From Thiotrichales bacterium (GTDB lineage Bacteria > Pseudomonadota > Gammaproteobacteria > UWMA-0217): a stretch of DNA of 6,435 nucleotides. This document shows positions 1 to 5,678 of this stretch, piece by piece. A program made the translations under genes and the position numbers. Where the stretch lies: NCBI GenBank assembly GCA_024763135.1, contig JANTGD010000214.1:1-6435 (forward strand), written 5' to 3'. Within the stretch, counting starts at the first letter, position 1. Each line of letters opens with the position of its first letter. Below the pieces are notes generated by a model that was not told the origin of the DNA, did no database searches, and saw only the letters and a program-made list of their open reading frames with translations.

Positions 1-538
1 TGGCTTCGCAACAATGCCTTGTTCTGAACGCGTGGGTTTGCGCTGATATAGACAGTTTGGACTTGTCGGTGTACTAGTACATCGTCTAGCTTAAAATGAC
101 GGACTCAGCGCTTTTGTGATGCTGCGCATCCAAGCGCACTGCGCAGGCAATGGCAGCGTCCTTGCCAAGGGCTGCAACAGCACAATCGCGGATTGCATGG
201 CTACCCGGTGGATGAGCTGAACCGGGCCATCTGTGGTGTTGCGCTTCTTCGGCAGAGCACCCCTATACCTCCACAAGCGCCGTGTGTCTGACCACCGAGA
301 GATCCGCTGAATGCGGCTCGACTATGGATTGTTTTAGTCACCTTAGCCAAGTTCCAGAGAGGCTGGGTCCTGAGGGGCTTGAAGCTGAATCGGTGATGAA
401 TAAAATCTCCGGTAAAACAGGTCGCGACGAGGGCTAACCCTACCCATAAACATCTTTGTTAGCGGGGAATTGTTGCGTAGATTAAATCTGGTGCAACTAT
501 AACCAACGATTATTCGTCAAACTAACAAGGTGGGTCTC
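1..538. other. Leading non-coding stretch, no supported gene
   Basis: I see no convincing gene here on either strand. The longest open stretch (minus strand, about 276 to 91, TTG start, 61 codons) has no recognisable motif and no good ribosome binding site. Small signals are a perfect 12-bp palindrome at 70-81, an inverted repeat CTGCGC/GCGCAG (122-127 and 141-146), and AGGG-CTAA-CCCT near 430-441. The last 70 bases should hold the promoter of the downstream cytochrome gene. A weak sigma-70-like pair, TTGCGT (473-478) and TATAAC (498-503), has an over-long 19-bp spacer, so I do not call it. The stretch could be a decayed gene or an unrecognised RNA. Confidence 0.5.
70..81. promoter_or_regulatory. 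Perfect 12-bp palindrome, operator-like
   Basis: TGTACTAGTACA is perfectly self-complementary and contains CTAG, a tetramer that is rare in many enterobacterial-type genomes. Such short dyads are typical binding sites for dimeric repressors such as GntR-type proteins. No regulator or target gene is visible nearby, so the regulatory role is inferred from symmetry alone. Confidence 0.3.
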
Positions 539-835
539 ATGATCTCTGTCAAGCATGTTTTAATACCGCTCGCGATTGCTGTTGCTGCAGTTTTATCCAC
601 GCCTCTAATGGCCAGTGAAGATGGTAAAGCCAAACATGATGAGAAATGCGCGGGTTGCCATATCGTCAAACACGATGCGGCTTTCTACGGGCGCGAAGGC
701 CGCAAGGCGACTGATAAGGCCGAGTTGCGGACCTGGGTTAACAATTGCCAGCTCAATTTCGGGCTGCATTGGTGGGATGAGGACGTAGATGCCGTTACCG
801 CCTACCTCAATGACACATTCTATAAATACAAATAA
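539..835 (+). CDS. Small secreted monoheme c-type cytochrome
   Basis: This 98-aa protein is a periplasmic electron carrier or heme protein. Residues 1-25 form a signal peptide (basic start, hydrophobic core, cleavage probably after PLMA). The mature part has one heme attachment motif, C37-A-G-C-H41. The mature chain has no methionine, so the usual His/Met heme ligation is impossible; candidates for the sixth ligand are N68, N69, N73 and H77, or the site may be open. A third cysteine (C70) lies in the NNCQLNFGLHWW segment. The C-terminal DVDAVTAYLNDTFYK helix fits class I-like small cytochromes. The arrangement recalls SHP-type cytochromes, but I cannot confirm that. ATG at 539 is preferred over GTG at 530 because AAGGTG (527-532) is well spaced for it. 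No cytochrome-partner gene adjoins it. Confidence 0.85.
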   Translation: MISVKHVLIPLAIAVAAVLSTPLMASEDGKAKHDEKCAGCHIVKHDAAFYGREGRKATDKAELRTWVNNCQLNFGLHWWDEDVDAVTAYLNDTFYKYK

Positions 836-847
836 ACCAGTCTCTGC

Positions 848-980
848 GGCCTATGCGACCGATTTATCCGCTCACCGACAGGTTCTTAGGCCCAGCAGTA
901 TTACTGCGGGTCAGCATATCGGCTACGCGCGGGTGTCGTCCCCGTAGGGGAATAGGCCTGGTTACCAGACAGAATCCAGG
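848..980 (+). promoter_or_regulatory. Nested inverted repeats, possible structured leader RNA
   Basis: The gap between the cytochrome and SDR genes can fold into a branched structure. GGCCTAT (848-854) pairs with ATAGGCC (952-958) and encloses three elements: CCGAT (859-863) with ATCGG (918-922), a hairpin CCC-A-GCAGT/ATT/ACTGC-GGG (891-910), and TCCCC/GTA/GGGGA (939-951) abutting the outer helix. Downstream, CTGG-TTA-CCAG (958-968) and CCTGG (957-961) with CCAGG (976-980) share bases with each other and with the outer helix, so they are alternatives. It matches no riboswitch class I recognise. No U-tract follows any of the hairpins. The strand is assumed from the downstream gene. Confidence 0.35.
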
Positions 981-1025
981 CTTGCTAATTAAAATTAATC
1001 AAGTGCTCTCAGATAAGGGCTTGGC

Positions 1026-1895
1026 ATGCTGATTGTTGGTTGCGGTTACGTAGGGTCCCGTTTAGCGCAGGCTTATGCTTCCAAAGGAGCAGCCATAAGC
1101 GCTGTGGTCGGTTGCGAAGCCAGCGCAAGGCGCTTGCTGGAATCTGGTATCCCTACCGCAATCTGGAACTTGGATAAATCCAATCGGCCCGAGCTGGGGA
1201 CAGCGCAGGAAAATATCTTTTATCTAGTCCCACCCCCTGGCGATGGGGTGGTCGATACGCGCATGCAGCATTTCCTTGCAGCGCTTAAGCTGCAAGTCCC
1301 ACCAAAACGGATTGTGCTGATCAGTACGACCGGAGTGTATGGCGATTGTCAGGGAGGCTGGGTGGAGGAAAACCACCAGACGGCGCCGACGACGCCGCGC
1401 AGTCGGCGCCGTCTGGATGCTGAAAACCAGTTACGTTGCTATTGCGACGCGAATGCTTGCGAATGGGTGATTGCCCGTGTGGCTGGCATTTATGGCCCGG
1501 ACCGGCTCCCGCTCGAACGCCTGCGGGCGGGCACGCCAATGGTCAGCGCATCTGAGGCACCCTGGACAAATCGCATTCATGTCGATGATTTGGTGCAGGT
1601 GCTTATGGCAGCGATGGAAAAGGATTGTAGTAGCGAAATCTTTAATGTCAGTGATGGCACACCGGGTAATATGCGCGAATATTTCGATTGGATCGCTGAT
1701 TTGGCAGGGCTGCCTAGAGCACCGCAAATTGACTTGGCGAATGCGGGCGAAAGACTTTCTCAGGGGATGCTTTCCTACCTCCGGGAATCGCGGCGTATCG
1801 ACAATCATAAAATGCTCGAGCAACTACAAATACAGTTGAACTATCCGACACTCGAGGGTGGTTTACGTGCCAGTCTGGCGCTTCCCGCTGCTTGA
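1026..1895 (+). CDS. Atypical SDR / NAD-dependent epimerase-like protein (YeeZ-like)
   Basis: This 289-aa protein has a Rossmann fold of the extended or atypical short-chain dehydrogenase type and is expected in the cytoplasm. The N-terminus begins at the dinucleotide-binding loop, with glycines G5, G7 and G10 in VGCGYVG. Other family signatures are STTGVYGD (100-107), RVAGIYGPDR (151-160) and NRIHVDDL (182-189). The catalytic Tyr-x-x-x-Lys is absent: the corresponding segment is PRSRRRLDAE (124-133), as in YeeZ-like SDRs, whose reaction is not established. The substrate therefore cannot be named. ATG at 1026 follows AAGGG with 7-nt spacing. The gene stands alone, converging on the minus-strand bufferin operon. 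Codons 117-131 contain a perfect 15-bp inverted repeat. Confidence 0.85.
   Translation: MLIVGCGYVGSRLAQAYASKGAAISAVVGCEASARRLLESGIPTAIWNLDKSNRPELGTAQENIFYLVPPPGDGVVDTRMQHFLAALKLQVPPKRIVLISTTGVYGDCQGGWVEENHQTAPTTPRSRRRLDAENQLRCYCDANACEWVIARVAGIYGPDRLPLERLRAGTPMVSASEAPWTNRIHVDDLVQVLMAAMEKDCSSEIFNVSDGTPGNMREYFDWIADLAGLPRAPQIDLANAGERLSQGMLSYLRESRRIDNHKMLEQLQIQLNYPTLEGGLRASLALPAA
1376..1416. repeat. Perfect 15-bp inverted repeat inside the SDR gene
   Basis: CCAGACGGCGCCGAC (1376-1390) is exactly complementary to GTCGGCGCCGTCTGG (1402-1416), with an 11-nt GC-rich spacer. Each arm also contains the palindrome CGGCGCCG. The repeat lies in frame across the segment that replaces the SDR catalytic Tyr-Lys. 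The protein remains family-like through it. It could form a very stable mRNA hairpin or DNA cruciform. Confidence 0.8.
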
Positions 1896-1963
1896 TAGGC
1901 ATTTCTCTTTTGGGGAAAGTCTCTGTCTTGTATTGGTTAAAATTGACGTCACTGCTCAGCTCA

Positions 1964-2051
1964 CTCCTGAAATGCGCCAGCTCTGCATAAAAAATGGTCT
2001 ATTACACCTGTAATCTCACATTTCCCGCCTTGGTCTGACGTATTTCAGGGG
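1964..2051. repeat. Long imperfect inverted repeat between convergent genes
   Basis: Positions 1964-1980 and 2035-2051 are 17-nt arms matching at 14 of 17 positions. As plus-strand RNA, two of the three mismatches become G-U pairs, giving 16 paired positions. The 54-nt loop carries a second dyad, ATTACA-CC-TGTAAT (2001-2014). The site sits between the SDR stop and the stop of the DoxX gene, where a bidirectional terminator or an interspersed palindromic element would be expected. There is no clean U-tract directly after either arm, so I do not call an intrinsic terminator. Confidence 0.45.
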
Positions 2052-2063
2052 CAATCTGAGTAA

Positions 2064-2501
2064 TTACTTTTTCAATAAAGTATCTATGGATAATTTGCCG
2101 GGGCCATAAACGAATAGCGCGAGTAACATGACGCCCCAGACCCAGTGATCTTTAATGCCCGCGGCGCTAATATCAGGATAAGAAATCGCAGCAATAATAT
2201 TAAAGACAAACAAAGCGGCAACGGTATAACGGCTTAGTAGGCCGAGCGCAATAAAAACGGGCAATACCAATTCTGCAGCAGTTCCGAGATATGCAGCTAA
2301 AGCGGGAGGTAACAGGGGCACGTTGTATTCATGTTCGAACAATACCAGGGTGGTTGTCCAGCTCTGAATTTTGGTTAATCCGGAAACAAAAAATACTCTC
2401 GCAACCCATAGCCGAAAGGCCAGTGCGACTAGAGATTGCAGAGGGTCGAGCGTTTTTGCCGCAAAATCATTCACAGCATTGATTGATTGAGTGAATTTCA
2501 T
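2064..2501 (-). CDS. DoxX-family membrane protein of the bufferin operon
   Basis: This 145-aa inner-membrane protein has about four transmembrane helices (near residues 22-42, 65-87, 92-108 and 118-133). Family-like features are RVFFVSGLTKI (35-45) in helix 1, YLGTAAELVLP (71-81) in helix 2, and the C-terminal KDHWVWGVMLLALFVYGPGKL (117-137). DoxX-type proteins are the usual last member of DUF2282-DUF692-DUF2063 operons; their role is unproven and may involve redox or respiratory-chain contact supporting the modified peptide. The gene lies 33 nt after bufC in the same direction, so it is probably cotranscribed. ATG at 2501 has a weak GGGA upstream. A TTG at 2531 would add ten residues and almost abut the bufC stop, but it lacks a binding site. 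Confidence 0.85.
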   Translation of the reverse strand: MKFTQSINAVNDFAAKTLDPLQSLVALAFRLWVARVFFVSGLTKIQSWTTTLVLFEHEYNVPLLPPALAAYLGTAAELVLPVFIALGLLSRYTVAALFVFNIIAAISYPDISAAGIKDHWVWGVMLLALFVYGPGKLSIDTLLKK

Positions 2502-2534
2502 TGTGATATTCCCAGTGGTCGATGTGTTCAATTT

Positions 2535-3296
2535 TTATACGTAAAAATGATCGATCCAGCTGCACTCAATCGCCGCAACAAGCAATTTATCTATGGCATG
2601 GCTGCGGGCCAATGCTTCGAGTGTTTCTTGCTTCTGAACATCAGTGAGAAAGGTAAATATTTCCTTGCCAACGGACTCGATCACCACGTCAAAGCCGTGG
2701 CGAAAAATCACCAGCGCAACCGTAGTATCTTTCAACTCGATGACTGCATCGTCTTCTGTAGAACTGCTCTGGTTGGCCTGCCAGATTAAATGGATCGGAT
2801 AGTCGGATGCAATTAAGTGTGTGCCTGGACTGAGCGCAAATTTTATGTGTGCCTGTTGTTCTGCAGGTAGTTGCGCAAGCTTCGCGAAGTCGAAGGCGCG
2901 GGTGTCGGCAGCGTGGAATGCGCGATGCCATGACCATTCAAGCCGGGCGACATCGGGCAAATAGGGCAGCGCTTGGGCGGGTCCGAAGGATACGAGAAAG
3001 TCGCTGAGCCGATCGCCAAGTTGATGTAGATCACCTGAGGTAGAAGGGTGAGCAATGAGATAACGTTGAGCCATGGCCCGGAAAAAGCGTTCACCCGTAA
3101 GCGCATTGATCACTGGGTAGATGGCCTGCAGTGCGTCGGTCTGAATTCCGCGCACGCTACTGCGGTATATATTCAGGCGTACCTCGTTATCAATCCCATG
3201 ACGGGGAACGATACTGCCTGCGAAATCTAGGGATTGTCCATCAAGAGCGTTGTGAAACGCTGCGATTAATTCAGTTAGCTGGGGCAAGTTGCTCAT
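2535..3296 (-). CDS. bufC: BufC-like DUF2063 protein, MNIO partner
   Basis: This 253-aa protein belongs to the DUF2063 (HvfC/BufC) family. The N-terminal helical domain (about residues 5-100) includes the hallmark NIYRSSVRG (42-50) and QAIYPVINALTGERFF (57-72), followed by YLPDVARLEW (112-121) and WHRAFHAAD (123-131). The C-terminal half is predicted as a beta-rich domain. In bufferin-type pathways the DUF2063 protein binds the precursor leader and the DUF692 enzyme, and is needed for cysteine modification in the cytoplasm. Its ATG lies inside the end of bufB (26-nt overlap), which suggests translational coupling; an in-frame GTG at 3338 is a less likely start. No obvious Shine-Dalgarno precedes the ATG, consistent with coupling. 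The older label 'putative DNA-binding domain' is probably misleading here. Confidence 0.88.
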   Translation of the reverse strand: MSNLPQLTELIAAFHNALDGQSLDFAGSIVPRHGIDNEVRLNIYRSSVRGIQTDALQAIYPVINALTGERFFRAMAQRYLIAHPSTSGDLHQLGDRLSDFLVSFGPAQALPYLPDVARLEWSWHRAFHAADTRAFDFAKLAQLPAEQQAHIKFALSPGTHLIASDYPIHLIWQANQSSSTEDDAVIELKDTTVALVIFRHGFDVVIESVGKEIFTFLTDVQKQETLEALARSHAIDKLLVAAIECSWIDHFYV

Positions 3297-4134
3297 GGTC
3301 TTGCTGCAGCAGTTTTTGGGCCGTTTGAGCTTCACCAAGGAGTATCGTCAGTTCAGGGATATCGTTATCCCATTCGATGAGCGTGGGTCGTGGACCGAAG
3401 CGCGCCAAAGCGTCTCGATAGAGTGTCCAGACAGCGTCGCAGATGGGTCGGCTATGGGTGTCTACAAGCACGTCATTTCGTTGTTCGAAGCCAGCCAGAT
3501 GAATTTCCTGGACGCAATGGGGTGAGATCGCATGCAAATAATCACGCGCTGCGAAATCATGGTTACAAGCACTGACATAAATATTGTTGATATCCAGTAG
3601 AATGCCACAGCCGGCGCGTTGGGAGACTTCCTGCAAAAATTCCCATTCAGGCATGGTGGAAGCGGAGAACTCAAGATAGCTAGAGACATTCTCGATCAAA
3701 ATCTGGCGGCGTAGCGTGTCCTGCACCTGTGCGATGCGTTCGCAGACATGGGTCAGGGCTTCCTCGGTATACGGCAGGGGTAATAAGTCATTGTGGTACT
3801 GGCCCGCGTAGGCATTCCAGCACAGATGTTCCGATACCAGTCCGGGTTCAAAGCGCTCGCAGAGCGATTTGAGCTTGTCCAGATGGAGTTGGCTCAGGGG
3901 CTGGGGCGAGCCGATGCCCAGACCGACGCCGTGCAGGCTCAGTGGATAATGATGTCGCAAGGCCTCGAGATAGAACAAGGGTTGTCCGCCAGCGCCGAAA
4001 TAATTTTCGCTGTGAGCTTCTAGCCAACCGATTCGGGGGAGCGTGTCGAGTAGCTCACGGTAGTGGACGGAGCGGAGGCCTATCCCGGACTGTGCCGGGA
4101 TAGGTGTTATCGCTGAGTCGGCAAAACCGGTCAT
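3271..4134 (-). CDS. bufB: BufB-like DUF692 (MNIO) peptide-modifying oxidase
   Basis: This 287-aa TIM-barrel enzyme belongs to the DUF692 family, the multinuclear non-heme iron oxidases that include MbnB. It should oxidise cysteines of BufA to heterocycles in the cytoplasm using O2. The metal-binding signatures are intact: EAHSEN (H41, E43), SLHGVGLGIGS (H68), SEHLCW (E102, H103), LIENVSSYLEF (E148, N149), LLDINN (D181, N184), EIHLAGF (E210, H212), VDTHSRP (D225, H227) and LIEWDNDIP (E254). The exact ligand set is inferred from the family. ATG at 4134 is 4 nt after the bufA stop and starts the protein just before IPAQSGIGLR, the family's normal N-terminus; an upstream extension would read back through bufA. 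A 10-bp mRNA hairpin lies at codons 11-19. Confidence 0.93.
   Translation of the reverse strand: MTGFADSAITPIPAQSGIGLRSVHYRELLDTLPRIGWLEAHSENYFGAGGQPLFYLEALRHHYPLSLHGVGLGIGSPQPLSQLHLDKLKSLCERFEPGLVSEHLCWNAYAGQYHNDLLPLPYTEEALTHVCERIAQVQDTLRRQILIENVSSYLEFSASTMPEWEFLQEVSQRAGCGILLDINNIYVSACNHDFAARDYLHAISPHCVQEIHLAGFEQRNDVLVDTHSRPICDAVWTLYRDALARFGPRPTLIEWDNDIPELTILLGEAQTAQKLLQQDHEQLAPAN
4079..4104 (-). promoter_or_regulatory. Perfect 10-bp hairpin at the start of bufB
   Basis: CCTATCCCGG and CCGGGATAGG are exact reverse complements separated by 6 nt. In the minus-strand transcript the hairpin starts 30 nt inside bufB and 34 nt after the bufA stop. No U-tract follows (the sequence continues CCTCCGCTCC), so it is not a standard intrinsic terminator. 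Inferred roles are protecting the bufA message from 3' decay, or slowing translation of bufB, so that precursor exceeds enzyme. Confidence 0.6.
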
Positions 4135-4138
4135 GCGA

Positions 4139-4405
4139 TTACTTCTTGGCTTTGACTTTGCCGCCAACGATCTTGTTACAAGTGCCTTTTGGCAAGTAGA
4201 CCCATTCTTCTGCATCACCATCTGCCTTAGCTTGACCGGCGCAGGCGTGTTTGCTGGTGCCGCAATCGTTCATCCCTGCTTTGACGATGCCCGTGCATTT
4301 TTCCATACCGGGTTTGCCGGCCAGGGCTTGTCCTGAGCTGACCGCCATGCCCAGTGCCAAAACCCCTGCGATGGCACCGGATGTTGCAAGTTTGGATTTC
4401 TCCAT
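4139..4405 (-). CDS. bufA: BufA, DUF2282 bufferin precursor peptide
   Basis: This 88-aa precursor is of the BufA1/DUF2282 type. Residues 1-29 form an export signal (basic start, hydrophobic AIAGVLALGMAV, cleavage likely after QALA). The core has four cysteines: C37 in EKCTGIV, C48 in NDCG, C55 in KHACAGQ and C76 in KGTCNKIVGG, with the conserved EEWVYLPKGTC block (66-76). In characterised bufferins, core cysteines become copper-binding thiooxazole-type heterocycles, and the others can form a disulfide. The peptide is exported and buffers copper in the periplasm. Assigning that chemistry here is inference from family. ATG at 4405 has an excellent AAGGAG with 6-nt spacing; the in-frame TTG at 4420 would overlap it. 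The gene is first in the operon, 4 nt before bufB. Confidence 0.93.
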   Translation of the reverse strand: MEKSKLATSGAIAGVLALGMAVSSGQALAGKPGMEKCTGIVKAGMNDCGTSKHACAGQAKADGDAEEWVYLPKGTCNKIVGGKVKAKK

Positions 4406-4420
4406 TTGAATCTCCTTCAA
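4406..4420 (-). promoter_or_regulatory. Strong bufA ribosome binding site within a small inverted repeat
   Basis: On the minus strand the sequence is TTGAAGGAGATTCAA directly before the ATG. AAGGAG is a near-perfect Shine-Dalgarno and fixes the bufA start at 4405. TTGAA and TTCAA are inverted copies around GGAGA, so the site could form a weak 5-bp hairpin presenting the binding site in its loop. The binding site is certain; any regulatory use of the symmetry is speculative. Confidence 0.6.
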
Positions 4421-4620
4421 TGTAGTACGAATTGATATACCCCCATAGTGAGAGGGTTGTTCTTAGGGAGCTACATATCGCGCTCCCGGGATGTTCTACG
4501 GAGGTTTGAAGACTATAGATGCAGTTTTTCTATCGGAGTGGCATTAATGGCTAGGAATACTACGAGGGACTTAGTAGTAACCCCAGTTTTCGCGTATGCT
4601 TCGCAACCCTGCTTTTGCCA
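4421..4620. promoter_or_regulatory. Divergent promoter region, bufferin operon and channel
   Basis: The 226 bp between the bufA ATG and the channel ATG must contain both divergent promoters unless transcription comes from further away. I see no confident -35/-10 pair on either strand. On the bufA side, CGTACTAC shortly before the binding site resembles an ECF-sigma -10, but no AAC-type -35 lies at the right distance. On the channel side a TACTAC/GTAGTA inverted repeat occurs at 4558-4563 and 4574-4579. DUF2282 operons are often controlled by ECF sigma factors; no sigma or anti-sigma gene lies in this window. Confidence 0.3.
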
Positions 4621-4631
4621 AGAGGTGTGGC

Positions 4632-5435
4632 ATGTTTGAACAGTGGCAATTGCGTCTTGAAGCACTCAAGGCCAATCGATTTTTTGAGTTATTCGTTGTG
4701 GCCGTGATCATTCTCTCGGCGCTGCTTGTGGGGGTGCATACCTACTCGATCGAACCGCGGTATATCCATCTGCTGGCGGCTTTCGATGTATTGGTGACCC
4801 TGTTCTTTCTCGTGGAGATTTCAATACGTTTTCTAGCTGAAAAACAAAAAAAGAATTTCTTCAAGAACGGCTGGAATCTTTTCGATACATTGATCGTCGC
4901 GATCAGCCTCATTCCGGTGACCAATAGCGAGGTGGCAGTCCTTGGGCGGTTGATCAGGATCTTCCGTGTCCTGCGTATGGTTTCGATTATTCCTGAGCTC
5001 CGTATTTTGTTGAACTCATTGGTTAAAGCGCTGCCGCAGCTGGGATATGTACTGCTCCTGATGTTCATCATCTTCTATATCTATGCCGCTATCGGAGCGA
5101 CCTTGTTTGCACACATTAATCCAACATTGTGGGGCGATATCGTCATTTCCCTGCTGACCTTGTTTCGCATTATGACGTTTGAAGACTGGACGGACGTGAT
5201 GTACGAAACCATGGCGGTGTATCCCATTAGTTGGATTTACTATCTGACGTTTATCTTTTTTACCGCATTCGCTTTTCTCAATATGGTGATAGGGATCGTG
5301 GTCAATGTGATGGAGGAAGAAAATGCCAAGGCGCGCGCGGCCGAGCATGCCGGTGAACCCACCATTGTCGATCTACATGGGGAAATTCTCGAACTCAAGC
5401 AAATGCTTGCCAAGTTGGAGGATCAGAAACGCTAA
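4632..5435 (+). CDS. Bacterial voltage-gated cation channel (NaChBac/NavAb family)
   Basis: This 267-aa inner-membrane protein is one six-helix subunit of a homotetrameric channel. S1 is about 17-38, S2 about 47-68 (acidic E62), S3 begins at GWNLFD (80-85), and S4 carries gating arginines every third residue (R106, R109, R112, R115). S5 is about 138-160, the pore helix LLTLFRIM leads into the filter T182-F-E-D-W-T-D188, and S6 is about 198-227 with N217 and N225. The C-terminal DLHGEILELKQMLAKLE (247-263) is a heptad coiled coil like that which assembles this family. The filter differs from the sodium-selective TLESW pattern by extra acids D185 and D188, suggesting calcium permeability. Length matches the family. 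AGAGG 6 nt before ATG at 4632 supports this start over 4596. Confidence 0.93.
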   Translation: MFEQWQLRLEALKANRFFELFVVAVIILSALLVGVHTYSIEPRYIHLLAAFDVLVTLFFLVEISIRFLAEKQKKNFFKNGWNLFDTLIVAISLIPVTNSEVAVLGRLIRIFRVLRMVSIIPELRILLNSLVKALPQLGYVLLLMFIIFYIYAAIGATLFAHINPTLWGDIVISLLTLFRIMTFEDWTDVMYETMAVYPISWIYYLTFIFFTAFAFLNMVIGIVVNVMEEENAKARAAEHAGEPTIVDLHGEILELKQMLAKLEDQKR

Positions 5436-5678
5436 GCCCTCAACACTTGCCACAATTCAAACCTTTTGCCCTGGACGATGCGGCTGGAATTCGCTTAGTC
5501 TTGGGCCTGCTGATAGTAGTTTGGTTGTGAAAGTACGCAATGCTTGTTGGATGCTGATCGGGTTGGTGGCATTGTCGTGGAAAAGCCAGCAAGAAATTTG
5601 AGATGAAGTTCAAGGAGACCGGCGCCATTAAGAGCGATGATCACACGCTATCGTTCTGCCGGCAGGCCAGGGAAAATC

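Noticed and set aside
91..276. Minus-strand 61-codon open frame
   Set aside because: It has a TTG start, no ribosome binding site and no recognisable motif, and it lies in sequence without coding character.
860..930. Minus-strand resemblance to 6S RNA (AGCCGATAT, then a hairpin, then GGTGAGC)
   Set aside because: The match is limited to a few short words. The rest of a 6S-length RNA would run into the cytochrome coding sequence, and the long closing stem is absent.
2529..2531. TTG as start of the DoxX gene
   Set aside because: It would add ten polar residues not typical of the family and has no Shine-Dalgarno; ATG at 2501 begins the normal N-terminus.
2487..2789. Plus-strand 100-codon open frame
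   Set aside because: It is antisense to bufC and the DoxX start region, both of which have clear family signatures on the minus strand.
4079..4104. Intrinsic terminator after bufA
   Set aside because: The stem is strong, but a GC-rich sequence follows instead of a U-tract, and bufB begins upstream of it.
4448..4639. Plus-strand 63-codon open frame before the channel gene
   Set aside because: It lies in the divergent promoter region, has no family features, and overlaps the true channel start in another frame.
5323..5601. Plus-strand 92-codon open frame running past the channel stop
   Set aside because: Its first part is an out-of-frame shadow of the channel coiled coil. The remainder (to 5601) has no recognisable domain or independent start signal.
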